NCBI GenBank assembly: GCA_012845835.1
Contig: JABAKD010000002.1
Location: 14,239,629 to 14,303,628, forward strand
Source of the DNA: Undaria pinnatifida
Taxonomy: Eukaryota > Sar > Phaeophyceae > Laminariales > Alariaceae
Direction: 5' to 3'
Length of the DNA stretch: 64,000 nt
A model generated the notes under the pieces. It worked only from the letters and a program-made list of their open reading frames with translations, was not told where the DNA came from and searched no databases. Of the stretch, positions 11,937-22,693 are shown piece after piece. Within the stretch, counting starts at the first letter, position 1. Each line of letters starts with the position of its first letter. A program made the position numbers and the translations under genes.

Positions 11937-12891
11937 GACAGGCTCGTTAAAGCTCTCAACGGCAAATTCAACGGGCTTAAGTTCGACGTATGGAAACGCA
12001 CGGCTCAGTCCGTGATAAGTATGCGTCATGCCGGGATCTCTGATATCCTGGAAGGGCGACCTTGCCCCGAGTCCGAAGTAATTAGTCCTCGTCCATCTTC
12101 TAGAAGAAGTAGGCCTTCACGAGCTGTAACTCGCAGCCAGGCCGCTGACGAAACGGACACTCAGTCCGGGGAAACACCCCCGGCTGACACAGCAGAGAAT
12201 GTACAGCCGGACGCAGGGAGTACTCCCGTGGACACGGCGCATCTGCTACCATCGTCTTCAGGATATTCTACACTCCCAGCCGCAACATCAGTTTTATGGG
12301 CCACTGATGACAACATCTCGAATTTGAAAGACATCAAGCACTGGCACCGCGACAACCGTCTTCTCTTCGACTTCTTGTTCCTGAGTACATCGGGAGCTGC
12401 GGCCAGCTTTCTTCTACCATTCAAGCCCAAACGAGGTGAACTTGCAAATGGAAAGGCTGCTTGGGATGGTATGGTTAGAAAATACCAAAATTCCACCCGC
12501 CAACGTAGACGTATATTCAAACAACAACTATCGCATATGGTCATGACGGATGGGCAAGACCCAGACGTGTTTATAAATGAAGTATACTATTTACGGGATG
12601 AATTGGTGGACATGGGAGAGGTATTCAACGATGACAGCATATTGGACATAGTGCTGGAAGGACTCACGGATGAATACCTGCAAAATAAAATATAGCGCCG
12701 AAGCAGATGATGACTTCACACTCGACCGAGCTGTGATAACAATGCGTGATTTATACGTTAATATAGCTGTGCGAAACGGGCCTTTGCGAAAAGCGAAGGG
12801 GCGTGAATCAGCTATGGTAGTCACGTCAAGACCCTCAGCAGTAGTGACCTGTTCACACTGCACAAAGCCAGGCCATCGATTCCAAAATTAA
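11937..12891 (+). pseudogene. Copia gag pseudogene
   Basis: The gag reading frame is open from about 11931, just after an in-frame stop, so the original start is lost or lies upstream. The internal ATG at 12012 (MRHAGISDILEG) is probably not the native start, because KFDVWKR just upstream fits the usual gag N-terminus. Roughly residues 100-227 counted from 12012 form the UBN2-type gag domain, with LKDIKHWHRDNR and a C-terminal ILDIVLEGLTDEYLQ. Near 12680 a one-base shift moves the coding phase and the protein continues as KYSAEADDDFTLDRAVITM. It then reaches the zinc knuckle CSHCTKPGHRFQN, where a TAA replaces the expected final Cys region. A packaging/nucleocapsid role is known for the family; this copy cannot make a complete product. 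Confidence 0.88.
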
Positions 12892-12898
12892 ACGCAAA

Positions 12899-13066
12899 CG
12901 CAAGGGAAAGATGTCGGGGAAGAACCCCCCCCCGACACCTCGAAAGAGTTCGTGGTGTAGCCTGCATGATACCGATAAAAGCTTTAAACGCAAGGGAAAG
13001 ATGTCGGGGAAGAACCCCCCCCCGACACCTCGAAAGAGTTCGTGGTGTAGCCTGCATGATACCGAT
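12899..13066 (+). repeat. 90-bp tandem duplication at the gag-protease junction
   Basis: The block starting AAACGCAAGGGAAAGATGTC is present twice, 90 bp apart, and encodes KMSGKNPPPTPRKSSWCSLH in both copies. Thirty codons are duplicated without changing phase. The first copy joins the broken zinc knuckle and the second runs into the normal HDNSDC sequence. Confidence 0.9.
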
Positions 13067-14545
13067 CGCCACGATAATAGCGACTGTCAGTCTCAAATGC
13101 GGAACGACAATATAACCCGTCGCTCTCGTCCGGGTCAACAAAATGGCCGGCATAATAACAACCGCAGCGCTCACGCTAACACCACCACAACTCCAACTTC
13201 AACAACGCAAATGGAAGATTACGTCCCAGTGACACATGCTCCATCCACTACTGCGGCTGCGACTACAGCAGCTACTTCTACGTCCTTCGCGACTCCTCCC
13301 TGTCCACCCTCACCTCCAGTTGGTATAGGTTATTCTTTCATCGCCGCACCTTCGATCAACATCGCCGCGCAGCCCGTCGACTTCTCCATGACTGCGGACA
13401 GCGGAGCTTCTAGCCACTTCATCGACAATCAGTTTCTACAGGGCATTGAACATAAAATGAACCACTATGTGCAGCTGGACCGTCCCGTAATAATCAACGT
13501 AGCGGGGAACCATCGCCTTTATGGCGTTGGTCAAGGGGTTTTGTTCGTTCAAGTGTCGGACCACATAGGCTCCAAGCACTCTGTGCAGCTTCCTGTCACG
13601 GTCGTACCAGGGCTAGGCAGGCACGTATTTTCGGGGGGATCAGCTGCTGCGAGAGGGGTCACTATGATAATCGCCACGCAGTCGTATCTGGACATGGGTG
13701 CATTTGCTATACCCCTACGCAAAGACAGCCACTGCTCTTCTCTGCATCATCTCGACCTCACCACTGGTGCTACCAGCCGAACACCCGAGACAGCGTTCCC
13801 GACCATTTCCGGCAAAATACTTTAAACCGAAACCGTCCTCGCTGCTCATGCTTCGACGACTCCTAAAGCGACTTCCCTGCCTGAAACCGTTCCAGCTAAC
13901 ATCGGGCATAGGAGGTTGGGTCATTCTAATGGGCAGGTGATGGCGAAGGTGAAAAATATCCCAGAATGTGGAATAAATTCTTCAGACACTTCATGGGCGT
14001 GTGATACGTGCAAGATAATTAAGAGCACTCAACAGGAACACCGTAAGACATTGCGGCCTAACCTTTCCAGCGAACATATAAAACTGGTGAGTACTGACCT
14101 GCTAGGACACGCGTACATGGCAAAATATACCGACCATCAGAGCAGGGTAAAAGCATCCTCCTTCATCGAAGAGCCGCCTTCCGTTCTACCAACAGCAGAC
14201 TCGGCCACTTCTCAAGTAAGAGCGCGTCAGCTAACCCTACAACGCCAAGGATCTCCGAAACAGCAATTCGATACCGTTTCGCAGTACACCAGCAGGGCTC
14301 TCGAAATGGACAAAATAAACCGTCCGGTATCTATTTCGGTACCCAATACCTACGCGCAACCTATGGCCTCACCACAAGCGGAAGAATGCAAACCTTCCGC
14401 GACCTCTGCTCGAAGATTAACAACTTCAGCACGGAGAACTCCTTCTAAGCTCCAACACCGTGACGTCGCAACTACAGCTCCGGCTCGCAAGACCGTCTTT
14501 GACCATCGCGACGGCCTTGTAAATTATCTCAGGCAACCTCCATGA
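12911..14545 (+). pseudogene. Copia protease / GAG_pre-integrase / partial integrase
   Basis: One phase stays open from 12911 to 14545 except for a TAA at 13823-13825; the sequence after that stop continues the same protein in frame. It begins with a Cys/His motif (WCSLHDTDRHDNSDC) typical of Copia gag C-termini, followed by a Ser/Thr/Pro-rich linker. The protease carries the catalytic DSGAS motif near 13396. After the stop come the integrase zinc-binding residues HRRLGH and CDTC (about 13905-14015) and the start of the catalytic core, STDLLG with its first Asp. The second Asp and the Glu of the DDE triad are gone; residues after FIEE are Ser/Thr/Pro/Arg-rich and not core-like, consistent with a deletion joining core start to a distal linker. 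Confidence 0.85.
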
Positions 14546-16139
14546 TCGCAAAAATCATTGCTTCATGGAGTTCCATACATGATTGCGGCGTTTCATAAGA
14601 GGGAAAAAATCAAGCCTGTTTCTGATTCTGCCGTGTGCTATCGGACTTTTCAATCACCGACAAACCGCGATGTACCGAGGACGGAGAAGCGTGTTACGCA
14701 CAAACCGAATAGGCAATGTACCGACAAACGATTGGCCTATCATAATTCAGCTACAAGACTGCAATGCACCGAGGAAGGGGAAGGATCACTGGAAAAATCA
14801 CGCGCCCATCGCATCACAACCTGTCTCCCCCTCTCTGTCCAAGCGCTTCTCCAGCCTTCCTTAACCTTCTATACAGTTTTTTCTTTTTGTGCGGGTTTGG
14901 ATCGGTGACTCGCTCGCTGACCCTTTTGACTTTCTCCTCGCCAGTGGTATGTACAACGATATAGCCGAACGACTGTCAGATATCTCGTACGTATCTGAAC
15001 CCCACAGGAAGAGTATTATGGACGAGACTTGACCGTGTCCCAATCCAGAGGGTGATTTTACCGTAGTTGTAATACTTCGCGCGTATGGTTATACCGGTAA
15101 TATATTATTTCGAGATGTACTTGTAGGTACGGTTGAAATTGATACTCAAGTAGAGAATATTACTGAGTGCAGCAGTTCTTTGTCAACTATAAAGTTACAC
15201 CTGCTCGCCAGTTACGTATTAGTAAAGGTGGAGCTATGGGTCGTATGAACTTAAGTCAACTATCGTACAGCAATAAGCTATGTTCTACCGGAAAATGCGT
15301 ACGAGTATGTACTCCAGCATTAAGGAGGAAAGGTTAACAAAGACTGTCTATCTTATGCTCTTCAGCGTACGATTAGTATCAGACAGTTTATCGTTATATG
15401 CGTGTCCTAGGATGATATTGAAGTGGCGTAGTTAACTTACAGCAGTGACTTTTGTTTGCTTATGTATTTATTTATTTTTCGGCATATAGCTCGTTGATGG
15501 ACTATGACTACGCCCATTGTAGTCTATTACAGTACCATCAGTATTCGTTATTCTATCTGTTTCTTATTTTTCAAGTGCAGAAGTACGTAAGTACACAAAA
15601 CAAACAACTGAATAGTGAAAATGTTTTATATTGCCGTGATGGACACTTGTCCACAATTCTCTTTATTTGTCTAGTATTGTTTATATATTTGGTACAATTC
15701 AGGAAGCGTGTTCAAAACCCAGTAGACGTATCTTTGCGTGTTATATTCTAGGGTATTGATCGCTGGTAATTACACCAAGCGTAGTTTTTATACGTATCTT
15801 TCCTTGTAAGGTTTTATTTTATTTTATTTTATTTTTTAAAATGTGTTAATAACATTGATACATCCATATTGCCGCGGTTGATACACCGGACTGAATATGA
15901 GACCCATTTGTTTTTCATTCTTTTACGAATTTGTTTTTTTAGGCATGAGGCTTCTCTAGACTTGGCATTATGGGGGCGTGTGGAGAGTGTGAACCTTGGA
16001 TTCAAATCTAAGTTAATGCGCAGTCTATTCGAGCAGTGTATTCGCACGAATAAGATATGCAGTTGAATCTTACGTTGAATCTTACGTTGAATCTTCGGTG
16101 GAACTCAGATGTAAACGTAGATTTGAGTAAGTTAAGGTT
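14546..16139. other. Unassigned region after the Copia remnant
   Basis: No reverse transcriptase or other gene is recognised. Sequence is moderately AT-rich after 15 kb and short frames are unconvincing. A triple repeat of GTTGAATCTTAC lies near 16060-16095. It may be decayed element sequence, because an LTR-like fragment follows at once. Confidence 0.4.
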
Positions 16140-16392
16140 GTCCCGTTGTCGCGGTATTCTACCGGACTACGGGCATTGTTCCGTGGTGATCAAGTGGTGA
16201 TGCAACCCACCATGATCGCTCTCCCAACTCTCCCTTTTTTCCCTTCTCCTTCTCTCTTTGGCCTCAAGCGCCCTTTCAAAACTATCCCTTTCCTTTCTTA
16301 TCACAAGTGATCTCAACAGACACTTCGGTGCCACCTCTGCATCTCTTCGCATAGAAGGCAGAGCCTTCACACAGCCATTGTGTTCACAGGCT
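16140..16392 (+). repeat. Diverged LTR fragment (family of the 37.2/40.9 kb LTRs)
   Basis: Aligns by eye to the inner part and terminal half of the direct repeats at 37234-37731 and 40901-41411, in opposite orientation. Shared blocks include CACAAGTGATC, a GGTGCCACCTC block and a GGGCATTGT block. In the sense of the Copia gag at 12 kb this piece is in LTR-forward orientation and ends with an AGAGCC...TTCA-like terminus, so it may be the decayed 3' LTR of that element. The matching 5' LTR is not seen. Confidence 0.6.
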
Positions 16393-16987
16393 ATTCAGAT
16401 AGTGATTGCGATTGATTACTGCGCCAGAAAAAGCCACACAGCGGCATTGCGAGTGACTGCGTCCCCGGGGCCTCGAGGGTGGTATTATACAAGTTCGGGC
16501 AAATCGACATAGTTTGTACTCGTGGAAATAATATAGGTACGAGTAAGAGCACACCCAGCGATGCTGTATTACACACACGTTTTTTGTCTGGCTTATATGG
16601 CATGGCGGGAGGGTGTGTACCACAAAACAGGGAATGCCTTTTCGACACAAAAAACAAGGGGAAAATCGTTCCTCCTGTTGTTAAGCTGCACCACACGAAG
16701 GTCGTAAGTAGACGGTATCCACGGAAGAAACCAGTGGCATGCATTCGTCCCGGTATCGCGTCGTTTGGTGGTTATTTTCCCTGAGAAGACCCTTTGGAGA
16801 AATATAGGCGGTGTGGATGGCGCGCTTTGTTGTTCCTGTGGTCCCTGACTCCGTTGCTGTGGTCGTTTGCCGGTCAAGTGCAAGCGGTCGTGGAGGTACG
16901 TAACTATGACCAGTAATTTTGTGTTGCTTCGCACTTGATGCTTCTTGCTGCCGATTGCTGATTGATCATCTCTAGTGAGTTTCTTAA
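16393..16987. other. Unassigned stretch
   Basis: No gene or known repeat is recognised in about 600 bp. A frame of 101 aa (16479-16784) and opposing minus-strand frames have no family features. Confidence 0.35.
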
Positions 16988-17284
16988 TTTTTTTTTTTTG
17001 GCACACTTCTACTTTCCAGCTTCTGGACAAGCCGTGGTCACAGGTGTTGTCCCTTTACCCCCCCCCGGTTATTGCATTCAATTTTTAAGGCGCATAGGGT
17101 TCAGCACCCACGGCTCGTAGATTTTTCATCGAGTGTTGCTAACTCACGCTCTCGCGTTTTCCGCAAGTCAATTAGTGCACAAGAAAAAGTCCCGCGATTT
17201 TATACAAGTATGCACTCGGGGGGATTCGGACCCACGAAACTGACCTATACCAGGCTCGAGGATGACCTTATACGCCACCGGGGC
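16988..17284 (-). mobile_element. tRNA-derived SINE, full-length copy
   Basis: Read on the minus strand it starts GCCCCGGTGGCGTATAAGG, which contains a pol III box A, then a box B (GGTCCGAATCC, one base from consensus) about 45 bp later. A unique body of about 200 bp includes GTGAGTTAGCAACACTCGATG and GGCTTGTCCAGAAGCTGG, and the copy ends in an A run (T run at 16988-16999). It matches 48785-49086 along its whole length and the 3' part of 57488-57652. A tRNA head, a body and a poly(A) tail are the defining SINE architecture. Confidence 0.85.
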
Positions 17285-17300
17285 AGGGAGTTATATAGAG

Positions 17301-17428
17301 CCGGTCGCCCCGGTGGTCTAGTGGTTACCTTCGAATACTACTAATAAGACTAGCGTTGGTCCTTGAGTTAAATTCCCACCGTTGTGAGCTTTGGATTTGT
17401 TTATTTGCAGAAATGGAGAAAAAAAAAT
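17301..17428 (+). mobile_element. Short tRNA-derived retroposon, head to head with the SINE
   Basis: Starts GGTCGCCCCGGTGGTCTAG, with box A TGGTCTAGTGG at 17314-17324. A decayed box B-like GAGTTAAATTCC follows at about 17365, and an A-rich end lies at 17418-17427. Only about 125 bp long, it resembles a tRNA copy with a short body. Its head lies 17 bp from the head of the minus-strand SINE, so the two pol III promoters diverge. Confidence 0.6.
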
Positions 17429-17849
17429 GGATGAACTAACTGCTGAAATCGCCTGGCAGCGTGGGTAGGTACAATTCGACGTGAATCGATGAGGGAAGAA
17501 AATGCTGAACTTTTCTCGCGAAAAAAATGAAGGCATGTACCGTTGTGGGGAGGGGGGAGGAGAGCCCGCTATATGACCCCGGGTATATGACTCCGGATCT
17601 GAGTTATACTACTGGGAGGGCGAGAGTAGTGCGAGCATAGTAAATGGGATGGGAAAAGAAAAGAAGTGAAGTGGAAGTGGCTTTACTGCTGCTGCTGACA
17701 TAATATTATACCCAAGCAAGTTGCACCGATCGACTCGATTTCGACTGCTGTATTATGCAATTGGTCCATGTACAACTTCTCTAATCGCAGGCCAGTATGA
17801 TATTATAGTCATCGAACTTGCCGAATTTCTTAGTGAGTGGTGGTTTCCT
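17429..17849. other. Unassigned stretch
   Basis: No gene is seen. The purine-rich segment near 17555-17625 resembles sequence at 41434-41510 next to the second dimeric repeat, so part of this is probably another dispersed repeat. Confidence 0.35.
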
Positions 17850-18885
17850 CTATCCACGAACCCCAGCCGAGCCAATCAATCGAAGGTTGGGATACACTAT
17901 GCGGGGTGATATCGAGGCAAGGGGTGAAACGAAATGTCCGCGTACCGCAGGGTTGGGGTATACGATTGAAAAATCAGCAGTAGTGCGAGTTGCCCCATTC
18001 TTTTCTAGTTGTAAATACCTTGAAGGATTTCTGAACCGGGATTAAACCTTGTTCTGTGGTGCTAGCGTTGTATACGAACCTCAGCTAGCTAAGGATTCCA
18101 CACCATGCAGTGTTGTCGACCCGGGAGAAGTCGGTTTTCGTCTACGGTTTGTTGGAGTTGATATGGTATGGAAGGGTGTCACACCATCATGCGGGGCTGT
18201 GTCGACCCGTGGGAGAAATCGGTTATCGTCTCCGGTTTGTCAGGATTTCTTAAACGGGGATAGGACTCTATATCCTCCCATGGTGGCGCTGCCCTTATGT
18301 CCGAGCCCCAGCCAATTAGCGGTAAGCGAATATGGTTAGGGTTCCACGTCGTGCGGAGTAGTGTCGACACGGGAGGTAATCGTTGTTGTTCCCGCGTTTT
18401 CGGAGCTGTAGAGATTCGGGGGATTCTCAATCGAGGATGGGACCCTATCTCCCCCGTGTGCGACGGAAATGCCCCCCATTGATGGGCCTCTATCCGCCTA
18501 GGACGGCGCTGTGGAGCTCGAACCAATCAGCGATTAGCCAACGGAATTGGGGTTTCTTCACCGTGCGGGGCGGTGTCGACCCTAGAAACCTCGGTTTGCT
18601 CCCCCGGCCGATCGAAGTTTTAGAGCTGTGGAACGACCTCTGGACCGGGAATAGGACCCTATATCCTCCCGAGGTGGAGCTGGCTCAACATACGAACACA
18701 GCCAATCAGATATCGGCCGGTGGGGTTGGGATTTCCACACCGTGCGGGGAGGTATCAACCCGGATGATATCCACTTTCGTCCCCGGGTTGTCGGAGTTGT
18801 AGATGTGTGGATGGATACCGGTCCACGGTTGTGACCCTATCGTCCTCGGGTGACGCTTACTTTGTGTATGAGTCCCGGCCAATGA
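17850..18885. repeat. Diverged tandem array, unit ~200 bp, with CCAAT and GTCGAC blocks
   Basis: About five units recur, each with a CCAAT-type motif (for example AGCCAATCAG), a TTCCACACCGTGCGGGG-like block, a GTCGAC or similar block, a TTTCGTC...GGTTTGT block and a GGACCCTATATCCTCCC-like block. GTCGAC-type blocks fall near 18116, 18202, 18363, 18574 and 18748. Units differ by many substitutions and indels. Frames through them are accidental. Whether the CCAAT motifs are functional is unknown. Confidence 0.75.
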
Positions 18886-19684
18886 GCGATCAGACAAAAA
18901 TGACATGTTTATATTTTCGTCTAAAGAAACTCGAGCCTGAAATTCTTATCTGTTAAAATCGTAAGCGCTGTACGTAGCCGCGTACTGTATCTACAAGAAG
19001 TGAGCGATCTACAGCTAGCAACAAGCAGGAGCATTGCAATATCATTCGAGGAGTTGAATGACGAAGGCAGCGATACCACCGTGTTTCGCGCCTGGAACAA
19101 CGTCAGCACGTCTCTCCACGATCAGACAACACACAGACGGTCGATCTGGAAGGCTCGGATCTAGATTATACTATTATATCATGCATTGTATATTTCGGAA
19201 GCTGGCTCAGTGCGTGCCTCTCAGTGGCTACGAAGAGAACACGCAGCGGACATGGTCAGTCACCTTGCTGGCCCCGGATGCTTGATTGAGTAAAAATATC
19301 ATAAGAAACGCACTTGACACGTTTCGTCGCCAGACTTAAGGGTCAGACGGCGTGTGCTCGGATTTATCCTATCGAATCTGATGAACGAAGTTCGGAATCG
19401 GATTCACATCAAAAACGGTAGCAAGTAGTCCATTGTTATTATTGTTAGTCTATATCGAACTCTTGGCATTACCTTGCATACTGTACGCGTAGACTATGAA
19501 TGTGTATGTGGTGACTTTTTTCACACTACCAAATAACGAATCGAGCAATTCGAATTACTGCCCTACCCTACCAGAAGCATGGGTGCCGGCGAATGTCGGT
19601 ACCCCTGCGGAGCCCTTGTACTTATTTGTGCGTGCTCTTCACATTACACTGATGCTTCAACCTGTTTACATCCAGCAAAACCAG
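18886..19684. other. Unassigned stretch
   Basis: About 800 bp with no recognised gene. Its last 60 bp (CTCTTCACATTACACTGATG and onward) resemble the region at 37010-37070 and therefore belong to the adjacent repeat family. Confidence 0.35.
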
Positions 19685-21000
19685 TGTCCGTGCTGATGTC
19701 TCGTAGAGAGACGAGCTCTGTGGTCACAAGCTACGAGACGGAGATGCACATTGCAAATACAGCAAGGTGACTTCGCCATGCAATGCCAACCATGAGCACG
19801 CGGGAAAAAAATATAAACTCAAGCCAGCACACCAGCCTATTTAAAAAATGAAAACAGCACACCATAATATTTGCAGCAAAAACGAAAAGAGAAAGGATGA
19901 ATAAGAAAGAAAATAAAAGGAAGCAAGAAGAACTTAGAAAGGAGGGAAAGGCGGCACAACAAAAAAAGGAAAACAAAGAACAACAGACAACCAGTAATTA
20001 GCAACAAAGCAGATGATACCATCCAACCAGCACAGGGGGCAGCGACCAAACCATATTGAGTTTCGAGTAACCCTACGGTAAGAAGGTGCATTGCTGCATG
20101 CATGCATCACCTATCTATCACCTATCTATCACCTACTGTATCTATCACCTGTCTATCACATGGTGTATCAGCAGCTTACTGTTTCTGACGACAGCGGTGC
20201 CAACAATACCGTCATGTCATCATCGCCCCCGTGCCCAATACAAAAACGAACCTAAAAAATAAAGCAATCAAAAACACAGCAACAAAGCAGATGATGGCTG
20301 CCGGCTGATGACTGATGACTGATAACACAATTATTCGGCGTCGGGGCAGCACCAAAACTATTAATAGCTTCCGAATATCTGGTACTAAATGTTGTGCGTT
20401 TTTTTTCAACAGCAGCGTAGGTTCTTCGCATTGAATTGATTTTTCCACCCATCTACACCCAGCGCTATAGTTTTATTAATAGTGTCCGAGCTCATGTCTC
20501 ATAGAGAGACGAGATATGTGGTCACAAACTACGAGACCGATAATCACATTGCAAGTACAGCAAGGTGGGTTGGCCATGCAATGCCAACCTCGATGAGCAA
20601 GCGGAAAAAACAACAACGATGCAAGCCAGCACACTAGACTATTGCAGTAAAGAGGAAAAAGGGGAGAAGAATGGTAAAAAAGAAGCAAATAAAGGGGGAA
20701 AACAATTGGAAAGATAGAGGAAAACAGGACGTCACGACTAAAATGAAAAACAAAGCACAACAGACAGCCAGCAACTAGCAACACAGCAGATGATGCCATC
20801 CAACCAACATCGGGGGCAAAACCATATTCGGTTTCGAATGACCCTCCGACTCTGTGGGAGTAGGAGCATTGCCACATGGTCTATCACCTGCTTACTGTTT
20901 CTGACAACAGTAGTAGGAGCAATACCGTCATCGTCGACCCCGGACCGAATATAAAAGCAAAGCCTCACAATTAAGCACCCACAAACGCAGCAGCAAAGCT
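19685..21000. repeat. ~800-bp tandem duplication, A-rich body
   Basis: The order of blocks GTGTCCGTGCTGATGTCTC, GAGACGAG, GTGGTCACAA, GCAAGGTG...GCCATGCAATGCC, an A/G-rich stretch, ACAGACAACCAGTAA and CTTACTGTTTCTGAC occurs from 19685 and again from about 20486. The copies are clearly diverged. A short third piece is at 37060-37165 and a reverse piece at about 59720-59860. The first copy also has a run of CTATCACCTAT repeats near 20107. No protein-coding features are seen. Confidence 0.85.
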
Positions 21001-21420
21001 GACGACACGACCCCAGTCAGAGTCGGGGCAGCACCCGAACTAGGTTCCGAATGCAACTACCAAAGGGTTAGGAGCGTGGCTGCCTGATCTGTCCTGTAGT
21101 TACTGTATTTTCGACGGCGGTGTTCATACCGACATCATCGCCTCAATAGCCCCTAAGGGTACCCAAAATGAAAACAGAAAGGGCAAAAGAAACGGAGGAA
21201 GAAAACGGATCTAGAAAGGTAAAAAACGGATGAAGGGGGGAAGGAGAAAACCGGCTCAGCGAGAACCCGCATATCGACGGTGGTAGTACCGCAGTATCCG
21301 GTATCGGCTGTATCGTCTGACAATGGATGACACTTTACCCCGAGCGGGTTGGAGCAGATTATCCCACTAACATTGAGAAACAACACACACAGGCAGTCGC
21401 AGTGGCTTGAGGTTACGTAG
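21001..21420. other. Unassigned stretch before the LINE 3' end
   Basis: No gene is recognised. It could include the 3' untranslated tail of the minus-strand LINE, but no poly(A) or second copy is available to place the end. Confidence 0.35.
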
Positions 21421-21534
21421 ACAGGCTCTACCTACTATAGTCGGCCTAGTCCCTTGTTACCCTGTCTGGCGTCTCTTTGATTTCTTCAACAGCGGTTTCC
21501 CTACTCCCTCCACCCCCCTTTCGCTTTGGGCGTC

Positions 21535-22690
21535 ATACATTCGGGCTGCACGGCGCTCCGAGCTCTCCTTTTCCTCCTCTACGTGCCGCCTGGCCATGAA
21601 CAGTTCGGCTTCTCCGAGGATCCCCCGGTACCACTTGCCCGCTTATTTGCTGCATGGACCCACAGCACGGTTTCAACTCCAAACTGCCGTGGGGAATCTT
21701 CCAGGGGATGCAAAAACGGCGAGGTAATCGTACAGGGTTCTGAACCAGTTGTCCGGTAGCACACCTAGTCCTGTTTTTTCCACCGGCTTTCTTCGCAGAC
21801 ATCATCCGACTGGGTAATTGCCCCTTGTTTTGCCGTACCATTGCCCCAGCGAAGAAGAGCTGCCGTTTCCGGATGGCTATTTCGGTACTCTCACATTTCG
21901 ACTTCTTGAGCGGGTTTTGGCGTACGAAAGGTTGACGTAGTCCGCACGACGATGGAAACCAAGGACTCGCCCAAGGGCTTTCGGAGCTCGTCATAGCGAG
22001 TCGCGTTGAGGGTCCACGTCACACGCCCGCACACCAGGGTCTCATTCACCTCTGCCTTCAGCAGGCAGGTCTTCAGGCTGAGCCGGGCGGTGGTCATGTC
22101 GAATAGCTCTGGATCGAACCGCTTGCAGCATGCCCTCATGAGTCGAACCCATCGCTTTATCTCGATCATGAGGTCAGCGTCTTTGTGGATAAGACCGCTG
22201 AGGTAGAGGAACTGCATTGTCTGTTACCATGGCCTGCTGCTTCGATGACGAACGGTGGAGTCCGGTATGCAAGGTCCCGTGTTTACAGCAGCACAGTCTC
22301 CGACTTTTGTTCGGAAACGGTGCTGCTTCGAAGACGGTCACAATGACCGTCATCTTTTTAGCAAGCCCCGCTGCCGATTTCGAGACAATGCCTGCGTTGC
22401 CGGCGTAAAGCATGCCCCACACGGCCCTCCGCACGCATGCCAACGGTTCCTCGTCTCTGCCAGCCCCATCGGCATCGAGTAGACGCTGAACCGAACGAGG
22501 AAAACGTGTAACCCAGCGGCAAAGAACATATTGAACAGCAACAGCGATAGCACGCAACCCTGCCGAAGCAAGCCCCGGCGTGACATCAAACCATTATCGG
22601 TGCTCACCGCCGTCGTACGCACGCGAGCCTGCATGCCGTCGTGGAACTGGCGGATAACTGCAGGAGTCTTCGCTAATACACCGAAGCGCG
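21535..22690 (-). pseudogene. LINE RT distal half and C-terminal domain
   Basis: Reading downward on the minus strand: LTRFGV...IRQFHDGMQARVRT continues the RT across the MITE; then LRQGCVLSLLLFNMFF (RT motif B region); then RRAVWGMLYAGNAGIVSKSA, the motif C region in which the usual YADD reads YAGN (codons at 22407-22396). After it come FLYLSGLIHKDADLM and WVRLMRACCKRF, the LKAEVNETLVCGRVTWTL segment, and a basic RKRQLFFAGAMVRQN segment. The last stretch (WYRGILGEAELFMARRH in the third frame) ends the domain. At least four phase changes are needed to follow it. Both missing catalytic aspartates show that this copy cannot encode an active RT. Confidence 0.88.
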
Positions 22691-22693
22691 TTA

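Larger units (their letters stand above)
11937..14545 (+). mobile_element. Degraded Ty1/Copia retrotransposon, gag to integrase start
   Basis: In order on the plus strand: a Copia-type gag (UBN2-like) domain, a CCHC zinc knuckle, an aspartic protease with DSGAS, the GAG_pre-integrase HHCC zinc domain, and only the first part of the integrase core (STDLLG...KYTDH). This order is diagnostic of Ty1/Copia. Most of the integrase core, the reverse transcriptase and RNase H are missing, so there is a large internal deletion. It carries frameshifts, a duplication and an in-frame stop, so it is inactive. A diverged LTR-like segment in matching orientation lies at 16140-16392. A related gag fragment is at 39971-40330 on the minus strand. 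Confidence 0.9.
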
